NCBI GenBank assembly: GCA_003956705.1
Contig: QZCP01000599.1
Span: forward strand, 1-17,104
Reading direction: 5' to 3'
Source of the DNA: Brevipalpus yothersi
Lineage: Eukaryota; Arthropoda; Arachnida; Trombidiformes; Tenuipalpidae
DNA length: 17,104 nucleotides
Made by a program: the position numbers and the translations under genes
In this document: positions 8,344 through 15,169 of the stretch, one piece after another
Position numbering within the stretch: the stretch's first letter is position 1
How the letters are laid out: each line of letters begins with the position of its first letter
Notes under the pieces: generated by a model
The model's database searches: none
Told to the model about the DNA's origin: nothing
Seen by the model: the letters and a program-made list of their open reading frames with translations, nothing else

Positions 8344-8870
8344 TCCTCGACAAGCTCAGCTTTACGAAGGCGGGCTGATCTCGTGCCATCACGGACGTGT
8401 TTTTTAACTTGCTTAATGGCCTCAACCTTCCCACGGATCTCATTGTCCCACCAGGGAAGGTCTGGTCTGCGTCTCTTAGATGATGGTTTCAAGAAACAGT
8501 AAGATGCAGCATTGTGGATCTTTCTTGTGAAGTCCGATGCTGAGACATCTACCGTTGACGAATTTGGTGCTTTGACAGAGAATTGCCTCTCTAGTTCATT
8601 ACTAAAATCTGTATATGATTCCTGTGTTTGATGTTTACGATATATTCTTGATGATTGTATGGGATGATAGTCGGAATGTACTGAGCCTATCTTGTAAGCA
8701 AGAGGAAGATGATCACTCAAATTCAGAGCAACCTCTCCACTGATATCTTTCGACTTCGAGGCTACCATAGGTGTTACCAATACAAGATCTACTATACTTT
8801 CGAAGACTTGACCATCCCTGACAGCCCGAAAAGTTGAACGCTCCAGACATGTTAAGGATAACCAAGTCAT
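8319..8870 (-). pseudogene. ORF2 endonuclease, C-terminal part (shifted frame)
   Basis: This frame carries the second half of the APE-type endonuclease: STFRAV, SIVDLVLV and the diagnostic SDHLPL (S52, D53, H54), followed by the linker helices toward the RT. The first ~10 residues are out of frame with the upstream segment; the join is near 8835-8850 and needs one base to be skipped. At the other end the frame stops at TGA (8319-8321) directly after a run of six A; stepping back one base enters the RT frame. The two shifts cancel, so the whole ORF2 would be continuous if both were removed. Confidence 0.8.
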
Positions 8871-9408
8871 TATCGTTAATCCATTTTACTAATTGTTTAC
8901 CAGATTTGTTCTCTTTTCGATCGTTCCAAAAGGTGGATCGTGAATTAAAATCTCCAGCTATGATATGATTTGAATGTCCGGACTCGTAGAGTGACGTAAT
9001 TGGAAGTAATGACGGTCTTATGGGCTCCTTTGGTTTAATGTATACCGATGAAAGATGATATTCTTCAGATAAAAGATGAAGTTTGATGATGACGATCAGT
9101 CTTGATATATGTACAGATGTGCACTTTAGATTCTTTGGGTGAACCAGAATAGCAGTTCTATATTCAAGTTGCATATCTGGTTCAGTAAAAATTTGCCATG
9201 CATTCCTCCTTATTGTAAATTCGAAATGTGGAGGTGCCTCTTGTAAAAATATGATAAAATTCTGTTGATTTGACTTAGTGAGTTTTTGTTGACTAGAATG
9301 TTGTGATGTTTGATCATTATTTAGACTAGAGTTATCTACACTTATGAGTGCATTAATTTCATTGAGCGAATCTCGCGATTTGCCACAATTCCAACTTATT
9401 AAGTTCAA
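8713..9408 (-). CDS. ORF2 endonuclease, N-terminal part (APE family)
   Basis: N-terminal half of the apurinic-endonuclease-like nickase that gives target specificity. Seen: LISWNCG with the metal/phosphate-binding Asn (N7), IIFLQEAPP with the catalytic Glu (E57), VYIKP (Y123) and IAGDFNSRSTFWN (D153, N155). In known TRAS/SART elements this domain nicks TTAGG repeats. No ATG is near the start: the domain begins right after the ORF1 stop at TTG (9406-9408), and the frame is open upstream only to a TGA near 9456, overlapping the end of ORF1. Translation would need reinitiation at a non-AUG codon or a frameshift out of ORF1. In-frame endonuclease sequence ends near 8840; the remaining codons to 8713 are read-through in the wrong frame. 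Confidence 0.85.
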   Translation of the reverse strand: MNLISWNCGKSRDSLNEINALISVDNSSLNNDQTSQHSSQQKLTKSNQQNFIIFLQEAPPHFEFTIRRNAWQIFTEPDMQLEYRTAILVHPKNLKCTSVHISRLIVIIKLHLLSEEYHLSSVYIKPKEPIRPSLLPITSLYESGHSNHIIAGDFNSRSTFWNDRKENKSGKQLVKWINDNDLVILNMSGAFNFSGCQGWSSLRKYSRSCIGNTYGSLEVERYQWRGCSEFE

Positions 9409-9413
9409 GTCGT

Positions 9414-11288
9414 CTACGGTGAAGGTGGTGCATGGTCCGTTGACGAATCCGCCCTTTCAATGGCTCTTTTCTTCATTTCACACTTATCATCAGTGGCCAT
9501 ATGATCAATTTTCAACTTCTTAGACTCTGACTTAACTGTTTGGTTGAAGGCTACACAGTTTGCACACGTATACTGGCCTTTTTCAGCTTTGCAATCTTTA
9601 GAGTGATGCTCACCAGTGCATTTATAGCAAATATTTTTGCCCTCTTTAGCCATCTTGCAGCTAGTAGTTACATGGCCAAACTTGCAACAGGCTAGGCATT
9701 GTGACACACGGTTGAATTTCAGGCATTTGACTATTTGATAATCAATCTTGATTTTCTTCTTAGTCAGCAGTCGCTTTTCTATTTCAGGGTCGACCTCAAA
9801 CATCATATCGACATAGTGTTGGTTTTTACCTCCACTCCATGATTTTTTAGCAAACACGAAGCGAATTTTTTCCTTCAGCTCCTCTTTAGTATGCGTTAAT
9901 CCTGAGCAGTTGAAATCTACAATTTCCTCAGCTACTTCGTTGCCTCTTCTATCCGCTTCGACACCAACCAATTTAATAATCGGCTTACGAAGAGCGTATC
10001 TTTTGACCATGAAGCCTTTGTCTTGGTCATCTTGAAGAATTCCTGAAATCACATTTTGATCCTCCGATGTTGGTGTTACAATGAATACTTTTCCACCTCC
10101 AACTTCGCGTATACGTGTAATGGTGGCATATCGCATTCTATCACGGTGTTTCTGGTCTTTGACTGTTTTTTTAACTCTGTTATAAAGTTCCAGCTGTGTG
10201 ATATCATCACCCTTAGACTTCTCACAGACTACAATGAATTCCTTAGGCGGTGGTGGTCGCCTGACTGGTGCTGGTGTGGTGGGCTTTTTCCTGGTGTTAC
10301 TATCTGCCCGCTTACGAATAATTGGTTTCCTCTGTTGCTGGACATTTCGTCTCACCATATTGGCATATGTGGCCTCCTCAGCAACCTGCATACCCAGAAG
10401 TTGACCCTCACTGGGACCAGTACCTTGGGATACCAAGTTACCGTTTCGATCATGGTCATATCTTTCCATTAAAAGTTGGTCAATATTGGTTGCGGTACTC
10501 GCACCGGCATTAATCCATCCTTCTCTGGCAAATTTGGCGAAATATTCAATTGCACCTTCTTTTTTTATGATCTCTTTCTTGAGATATTTGTTTTCCTCTC
10601 GCAATTTATTAATTGTTTGCTTATCAGAGGTTAATTCACCATGTGCTTTTGAAGGTGAGGCAACTGGTGTTGACAAACCATCTGGTGACCTTGACGCCTT
10701 TCTACCTGGACGTCCTGTTGTGCTCTTTGGAGTACCAAATTGGTCTTCTCGGTGAAGATTACCATCTTTATCCAATTCTAGGACCTTCTTAAGTTCCTCT
10801 AATTCATCATTCACGGCATCATAATCGGCAGATTTAGCACGATAATCCTCTTTAAGCGCATTGTTTTGCTTTTCAAGGTTAAAGAGCACCATTTCTCTTG
10901 ACTCTTTTTCGGCTTTTAGGCTATTTATAGTCAATTCATCCTTTTTCATGAGGTCATGGTGTTGGGCAATCTTGCTGTACATGCACCTCTTTATCGCTGG
11001 TAATGCGTTCTTGTTGTGTTCCAGGCCTTTTCTTTCGGTATGGCCTAAATAATTGTTTAGCTTGCATAATGCGTCAACGGCAGCCCAATAACCCTTAAAT
11101 AAGGCCTTACACTGGCCTTCTAGGTCACATTTTTCAAACTGGTCAACCTTAAGGCCACCAATTTTACCGGCGATGAAAAACTCATCACAAACGGCCTTCA
11201 ATTCGGCCAATTCACGATCACCAAGCTTTGCAGCCAATGTTGTTCCCATGCTGGATTTACTCATCACAACACTCAAAAATGAAAACAC
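9414..11288 (-). CDS. ORF1 Gag-like protein of the autonomous LINE
   Basis: 624 residues, no catalytic domain. Order: an N-terminal helical region, a coiled coil around residues 115-175 (KKDELTINSLKAEK, then EELKKVLELD), a Ser/Pro/Thr-rich linker with a second short coil (KLREENKYLKKEII), a Pro/Arg-rich basic stretch, a conserved RNA-binding-like block (FIVVCEKSKGDD, KVFIVTPTSED, IIKLVGVEAD) and three zinc knuckles at about 531-544 (CX2CX4HX4C), 554-566 (CX2CX3HX4C) and 575-603 (CX2CX17HX6C). The knuckle spacings equal those of the Gag-only proteins. The role expected from R1-clade ORF1 proteins is RNP formation and telomere localisation. The likely start is the first Met; an alternative is Met 9 (MSKSSMG). 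It ends five bases before the TTG at the head of ORF2. Confidence 0.9.
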   Translation of the reverse strand: MFSFLSVVMSKSSMGTTLAAKLGDRELAELKAVCDEFFIAGKIGGLKVDQFEKCDLEGQCKALFKGYWAAVDALCKLNNYLGHTERKGLEHNKNALPAIKRCMYSKIAQHHDLMKKDELTINSLKAEKESREMVLFNLEKQNNALKEDYRAKSADYDAVNDELEELKKVLELDKDGNLHREDQFGTPKSTTGRPGRKASRSPDGLSTPVASPSKAHGELTSDKQTINKLREENKYLKKEIIKKEGAIEYFAKFAREGWINAGASTATNIDQLLMERYDHDRNGNLVSQGTGPSEGQLLGMQVAEEATYANMVRRNVQQQRKPIIRKRADSNTRKKPTTPAPVRRPPPPKEFIVVCEKSKGDDITQLELYNRVKKTVKDQKHRDRMRYATITRIREVGGGKVFIVTPTSEDQNVISGILQDDQDKGFMVKRYALRKPIIKLVGVEADRRGNEVAEEIVDFNCSGLTHTKEELKEKIRFVFAKKSWSGGKNQHYVDMMFEVDPEIEKRLLTKKKIKIDYQIVKCLKFNRVSQCLACCKFGHVTTSCKMAKEGKNICYKCTGEHHSKDCKAEKGQYTCANCVAFNQTVKSESKKLKIDHMATDDKCEMKKRAIERADSSTDHAPPSP

Positions 11289-11468
11289 TTCTGCTTTCGC
11301 AGATTTTCAAAATTTAAGGAAAATTCTTTTTCCCACAGATGCACGAGTGGCTTATACACCCACTAATATAAAAAATCCGATTAAAATCGGTCAATTTAAA
11401 CTAAAATTTAACTATTTCCAGGACACACAGAAAAACGATGTCACCTCTTCGGTGTCTGGAAAGGAAGT
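11289..11468 (-). other. 5' leader of the autonomous LINE with short stem-loops
   Basis: A 180-base non-coding leader. Inverted repeats: TCTGC/GCAGA (11290-11303, loop TTTC), AGTGG/CCACT (11346-11364), CCGAT/ATCGG (11377-11390, loop TAAA) and, nearest the 5' end, either CACC/GGTG (11442-11454) or the longer CCAGGACAC/GTGTCTGG with one bulge (11418-11459). The layout recalls the leader of the Gag-only element though the sequences differ. Confidence 0.6.
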
Positions 11469-11470
11469 GG

Positions 11471-11475
11471 TTAGG
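11471..11475 (+). repeat. Single telomeric TTAGG unit
   Basis: One TTAGG (or GGTTAGG counting the preceding GG) separates the 5' end of the LINE from the SINE poly-T. The two insertions are as close as one repeat unit allows. Confidence 0.85.
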
Positions 11476-11514
11476 TTTTTTTTATTTTTTTTTTTTTTTT
11501 TTTTTTAAAGGTTT

Positions 11515-11532
11515 GGGCGGCTTACGCCGCCC
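11515..11532 (-). other. SINE copy 1 3'-terminal hairpin, GUAA loop
   Basis: GGGCGGC-GTAA-GCCGCCC in SINE sense: a 7-bp all-GC stem with a GNRA tetraloop, a few bases before the A tail. In copy 2 the loop is GAAA, also GNRA. Confidence 0.8.
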
Positions 11533-11778
11533 TCCCCCTGTCTCCCTATTAAAACGAGTCCGGCCCCCATAGTCGTGATGCTAGGAGGGGCCCCCCGGAG
11601 AGACTCGGGATGCCCCCTTGGTTATATCCACACGGTTACCCAAGTGGATACTGGTGCGGCCACAGACGCTTTCCTTCACCATATTTCCCAGAGACAGATC
11701 ATTCGATAGAATCCTGCCTCTAGTACTTGGATCCAGTCAGACGCCAAATAGGCTTCACTGCCTTTTCAGCTTCCTTCC

Positions 11779-11832
11779 GGACTCGAACCCGGGAACCCAC
11801 GGTTAGGTGCGAACACCTTAACCACTAGGCTA
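11779..11832 (-). promoter_or_regulatory. Pol III internal promoter of SINE copy 1 (A and B boxes)
   Basis: A box TAGCCTAGTGG (11822-11832) and B box GGTTCGAGTCC (11779-11789) in tRNA-like spacing. Both match the eukaryotic tRNA consensus at essentially every position. Between them lies CCTAACC (11801-11807). Confidence 0.85.
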
Positions 11833-11846
11833 ATGCCCCGGAGTGG

Positions 11847-11876
11847 TTAGGTTAGGTTAGGTTAGGTTAGGTTAGG
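11847..11876 (+). repeat. Telomeric (TTAGG)6
   Basis: Six perfect units between the SINE copy 1 head (preceded by AGTGG) and the poly-T of Gag-only copy B. Confidence 0.95.
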
Positions 11877-11894
11877 TTTTTTTTTTTTTTTTTT

Positions 11895-12562
11895 AAGAGG
11901 GGGGTAGTAATGTTTAATCCAACATAAAGTGATTCCGTGATATAATGATCACAGATTGTAACAATCAAAGGTCCTGTTATGGGACCTGAAAAGATTTTCT
12001 ACCTAGGACCTCAAAGTGGGAGGTCCTTTTGAGTAAACTTGCTCAATCTAGTGGTATTAACAGTATCAAGGACCTCAAAAATGGAGGTCCTGGTATTACC
12101 TAAATAAACAATCTTATATAAATTCACATCACATAATTAGGTCCTCAAAAGGGAGGACCTCGAAATAATTATAAAAATTCTCAATCATAGAAGCTAGTAG
12201 TTTCGCAATCTAGATATCTGTGATATCGAATATAAAAACCCATCAAGTAACGTAAGTCACAGTTCTGTTGAATTTGCTGACAATCATTGGTGGCATATTT
12301 CAGTCCTCTTAATTATGGGACACAGGGTTGCCAGCCCTTCTGACACAGAACCTTATCTTTACGATTCTGAGGTCCTCATATAGAAGTACCTCAGGAACTA
12401 GACGAAGGATATTTAGTCCTCGGAGATAAGGTTCTCTCTTCCCCTTCAATTAAATAACAATCATAAGTTGTAAAAATAAAATCAACTAAAATAATAATAA
12501 TTAGTAAAAATTTCCCACAAAAATTTGATATTAAAATTCCCAATATTCAAAACCAGAACGAT
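11895..12562 (-). other. 3' UTR of Gag-only copy B, with serial motif hairpins
   Basis: Non-coding. It aligns with 1037-1688. Inverted motif pairs form stems at 11969-11987 (6 bp), 12005-12027 (8 bp: AGGACCTC/GAGGTCCT), 12069-12091 (8 bp) and 12139-12160 (8 bp). The loops are AAA-rich. A further single motif lies at 12370. The C-rich 3' end before the poly(A) is the same as in copy A. Confidence 0.72.
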
Positions 12563-15015
12563 TCATGGATCTATTTTCTTTTTACCATCGCTATTCATCT
12601 TGAACTCGTTCTCTGAGAACCTTGTTGATTGCTCAGCCCTTTCTAAGGCCCTCACCAGTGTTGGGCAATCCCTCGTCCTCGCATCATGATTGATGGGACG
12701 TTTCGTTCGACCATTAGGCAATTTCGCATTGAACTCCTCGCAGTTAAGGCATTTTTCTGGTCCATCCTTGGCACATGCGGAGGTCCTGTGGTCGCCACAA
12801 CACCATCCGCATGTCGGTTTTTTCTGGCCACAGTCCTTCATTATATGTCCATATTTCAGGCAGTTGTCGCATTGTACGAACCTCGAATAGGTTGCAATAT
12901 GGACACACTGCATGCGAACTAGCATTTTTGGATGATCGAGCATCATTTTATACACCTTGGGTGTTACATTCAGCATCGCATCCCTCGTTCTTTCATTTTT
13001 ACCATACTTCCAGAACCCAAACTTTAGATCTTCGATTCTTACTCCTTCCATCTGGGAGTTGAAGTTTATGAGGTCCTCGATTAGCTCTTCGCCAGATAGA
13101 TCCCTCATAACACCACAGACTCGAACCAGTGGGTTTCTCTGACTGGCGAACCTGACATCGAGGTTCTTCCTATTTCGTTGGACAATGTCTTTGACCTTGA
13201 TTGCCTCGAGAACATCCTGGCAAATTAGCATTACTCGATCCCTCGAGATATCGAGGCTTCTTTCGATCAGGCATCTTTTTTCCCTCATCTCTTCAATTTT
13301 TCGAAGGTCCTTAAGTATATCAGGACCTGAGAGTTTCGGACCTTGTCTTTCTTTTTGGGTCAAGATGAGAGTTGTTCTCTCATCTGGTTTAGCCCACTCA
13401 AGATCATAGTTTCTGGAGGCCAACCTGTTTCTTAATTTTTTCCTCGAGTATTTCTCGTATATTTGAAAGTTCCCGTCCTCTCCAACTTTGGAGTCGACTG
13501 ATTCCAGGCTTTTCACTGAGATTGTGAAAGGGAGACTTGGGTCTTCCTCAAAACTCAGAGAATTGGTTCTCTTCGTACTGCCGGACCTTGCAACACTTTC
13601 AGTGTCTGAACGACTTCTCTCATCCTGGATCTTTGTTTCTTCATTTACACTCCTTTGCTTTCTCTGCTCGCTAACCAGTTGAGTTTTTGAGTCTCGCGAT
13701 TGTAGGGATTTCCCTTCATTGGTCGAGTTCTGCAGGGATTTCCTCCCTTCTTTATCACCGGTCCTCTTAGCAGGACCTCTCTGATTATCAGGCCTCGATT
13801 TTTTGTTACCACAAGAGTTCTTGTCTTTGGGACAAAGGACCTTCATCACTGTCATTTCAGTCTCTATGAAATTACCGTTCTTCTTATCTGGAGCTTTTCC
13901 ATCTCCCAACGAGATTCTTTCTTCCAATGAAGCTACTCTCCCTTCAAGGTCCTTCATTAATTTTTCCCTATCCAAAAAAGAGTTTCGCAATTCACGAATC
14001 TCTTTGGAGCATTTCTTTTCATGGAGTATGCCTCCCGTTTCTAGTACCAGACTGGGACGTTGGTTTTCGGAAGTATCGACATCACCAGTTTTATCTTCCT
14101 CAGTCATATCATCAGTTTGTGTAGCACAACTTGCAGATTCTCCTCTCATCAACATCCTCTGCGGGTCTCGTGTCTTTTCCTCAAGCTCAGAATACTTGCG
14201 TTTTTCTTCCATGAGGAGCTTATTACACTTCTCAAGGTCCTTCTGAAGATTTCCATTTTTCTGCCCAATCTGTGACTCGAGGTTCTTGCTTTCCGACTCC
14301 AATAAGTCGTTCTTGCCAGCTAGGACCTTGCACTCTGCCATCAGCATTTCGTGAGCTATCTCAAGATCCTTGTATTTGATCACTCCATGATTTTCGGTTT
14401 CTCCTTCAAGCGCCGTATTTCTTTCTTTCTCATCCGCGAGGGACATTTTCAGTTGATCCAACTCCACATGATGATCATCAATGAGCTCTCCAATTCTTGT
14501 TTCCAGGCTCGCATTTTCCAGTTCCAGGGATTGATTCGTCTGCATCAACTCTTTATACTCTTCCTTGAGCAGAATATGATCCTTGAACAGGTCCTCATAT
14601 CTGCTCACATATTGGCCAGAGATTGAGTCAGCCACATTTCCTTCATTTTCGAGGTTCTGTCTCCTGAGCTCATAACACTGCTCTGAGAGGTCCTTCATTT
14701 CTGTGAGGAGCTGTTCATTCATCTTGATGAGAACAGCATTCTCACGGCGAAGCTTGCTCAATTCATTACTAACACTGACACTTGTACCTTTATAGATTGC
14801 TTTTGCAATAATCTTCATCATGATGGCCCTTCCAAGAATCTTACTCCTGTCCAAGTGGTCTGCTGGCACATCCTCCAAACACATATTTTGGATATCTACA
14901 AAGCAAATGTTGAAGGACCTTCTGAAGCAAGCAAGACCAGGTTTTACCTTCAGGTCCTCGAACATCTCAGAGGCCTCATCCATCAAATCTGTAGTGAGGT
15001 ACTTATCAAGGACCT
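11969..15015. repeat. Dispersed AGGACCT/AGGTCCT motif field, copy B
   Basis: By eye I count 22 exact 7-mers on +. AGGTCCT: 11969, 12021, 12085, 12139, 12370, 12781, 13071, 13305, 13947, 14235, 14589, 14688, 14952. AGGACCT: 12005, 12069, 12154, 13322, 13772, 13836, 14322, 14914, 15009. In the ORF they fall in different reading frames: as K-D-L (13947), K-V-L (13836), S-G-P (13322) and H-R-T (12781), so protein sequence alone does not explain them. Confidence 0.85.
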
Positions 15016-15169
15016 CAAGAGGGTTCTCTGGTTTAACACACCAAGAACCTTCAATAACAGAGTCCTTCCTGAGTTCATCCTTCAACTCACTGCTGAGCAC
15101 ATCAAGGTTCTTGGTGAGGTCATCAAGAACCTTCGTGACCTTTTCAAGGTGACCTCTGACACCAAACAT
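12563..15169 (-). CDS. Gag-like protein of the Gag-only telomeric element
   Basis: 868 residues. Order: N-terminal helical domain (1-130), long coiled coil (about 134-340) with a tandem ~70-residue repeat (190-258 and 265-333), a second coil (KEIRELRNSFLDREKLMKDL), a charged Ser/Lys/Arg linker, a conserved RNA-binding core (LILTQKERQ, ISRDRVMLICQ, VCGVMRDLSGEELIEDL, FGFWKYGKN) and three zinc knuckles at about 767-780 (CX2CX4HX4C), 787-799 (CX2CX3HX4C) and 807-835 (CX2CX17HX6C). The knuckle layout equals that of ORF1 in the autonomous LINE, placing both in one Gag family. The expected role is binding its own RNA and bringing it to telomeres, by analogy with R1-clade ORF1 proteins and HeT-A Gag. 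No enzymatic domain. The start MFGVRGHLEKV is the first Met and matches an internal Met in copy A. Confidence 0.9.
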   Translation of the reverse strand: MFGVRGHLEKVTKVLDDLTKNLDVLSSELKDELRKDSVIEGSWCVKPENPLEVLDKYLTTDLMDEASEMFEDLKVKPGLACFRRSFNICFVDIQNMCLEDVPADHLDRSKILGRAIMMKIIAKAIYKGTSVSVSNELSKLRRENAVLIKMNEQLLTEMKDLSEQCYELRRQNLENEGNVADSISGQYVSRYEDLFKDHILLKEEYKELMQTNQSLELENASLETRIGELIDDHHVELDQLKMSLADEKERNTALEGETENHGVIKYKDLEIAHEMLMAECKVLAGKNDLLESESKNLESQIGQKNGNLQKDLEKCNKLLMEEKRKYSELEEKTRDPQRMLMRGESASCATQTDDMTEEDKTGDVDTSENQRPSLVLETGGILHEKKCSKEIRELRNSFLDREKLMKDLEGRVASLEERISLGDGKAPDKKNGNFIETEMTVMKVLCPKDKNSCGNKKSRPDNQRGPAKRTGDKEGRKSLQNSTNEGKSLQSRDSKTQLVSEQRKQRSVNEETKIQDERSRSDTESVARSGSTKRTNSLSFEEDPSLPFTISVKSLESVDSKVGEDGNFQIYEKYSRKKLRNRLASRNYDLEWAKPDERTTLILTQKERQGPKLSGPDILKDLRKIEEMREKRCLIERSLDISRDRVMLICQDVLEAIKVKDIVQRNRKNLDVRFASQRNPLVRVCGVMRDLSGEELIEDLINFNSQMEGVRIEDLKFGFWKYGKNERTRDAMLNVTPKVYKMMLDHPKMLVRMQCVHIATYSRFVQCDNCLKYGHIMKDCGQKKPTCGWCCGDHRTSACAKDGPEKCLNCEEFNAKLPNGRTKRPINHDARTRDCPTLVRALERAEQSTRFSENEFKMNSDGKKKIDP
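14171..14602 (-). repeat. Tandem ~75-residue coiled-coil duplication in the copy B Gag
   Basis: Residues 190-258 (RYEDLFKDHILLKEEYKEL ... ALEGET) and 265-333 (KYKDLEIAHEMLMAECKVL ... ELEEKT) line up along their length, offset by 75 residues. Copy A has a single equivalent (3298-3504), closer to the second unit. The copies have diverged from each other, so the duplication is not fresh. Confidence 0.7.

Larger units (their letters stand above)
4470..11468 (-). mobile_element. Autonomous telomere-targeting non-LTR retrotransposon (R1/TRAS-SART-like LINE)
   Basis: A ~7 kb LINE on the minus strand. Order in element sense: 5' leader (11468-11289), ORF1 Gag (11288-9414), ORF2 with APE endonuclease, RT and RNase H (about 9408-5161), 3' UTR (5160-4493) and poly(A) (poly-T 4470-4492) directly after TTAGG. 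Endonuclease type, RNase H, three ORF1 zinc knuckles and insertion in TTAGG all fit the R1 clade, which contains TRAS and SART. The element may no longer be active because ORF2 has two compensating frameshifts in the endonuclease; RT and RNase H are intact. Assignment to TRAS versus SART needs an RT phylogeny. Confidence 0.9.
11476..11841 (-). mobile_element. tRNA-derived SINE inserted in TTAGG, copy 1
   Basis: Read on the minus strand, a ~335-bp body followed by a ~31-nt A-rich tail (poly-T 11476-11506 with one A). The head is tRNA-like: GGGGCATTAGCC, an A box TAGCCTAGTGG (11822-11832 on +) and a perfect B box GGTTCGAGTCC (11779-11789), so transcription is expected from an internal pol III promoter. 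The acceptor arm is not paired, so it is not a functional tRNA. The body has no protein homology; the 62-codon open frame on + is incidental. A GNRA-capped hairpin lies just before the tail (11515-11532). An internal TTTT in sense (CGTTTTAAT, near 11551-11556) could weakly terminate pol III. It inserts in the same orientation and telomeric register as the LINE. Confidence 0.88.

Noticed and set aside
8319..8345. Programmed -1 frameshift at A6 before TGA in ORF2
   Set aside because: No canonical X-XXY-YYZ site in frame and no clear downstream pseudoknot; an opposite shift upstream makes paired indels or sequencing errors more likely.
11618..11806. 62-codon + frame identical in both SINE copies (also 15703-15891)
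   Set aside because: It is antisense to the SINE and runs through the tRNA-like head; identity simply reflects the near-identical repeat copies.
11779..11841. Functional tRNA gene on the minus strand
   Set aside because: A and B boxes are perfect, but the acceptor arm has no 3' partner and the anticodon stem is poor; it continues into a SINE body with a poly(A) tail.
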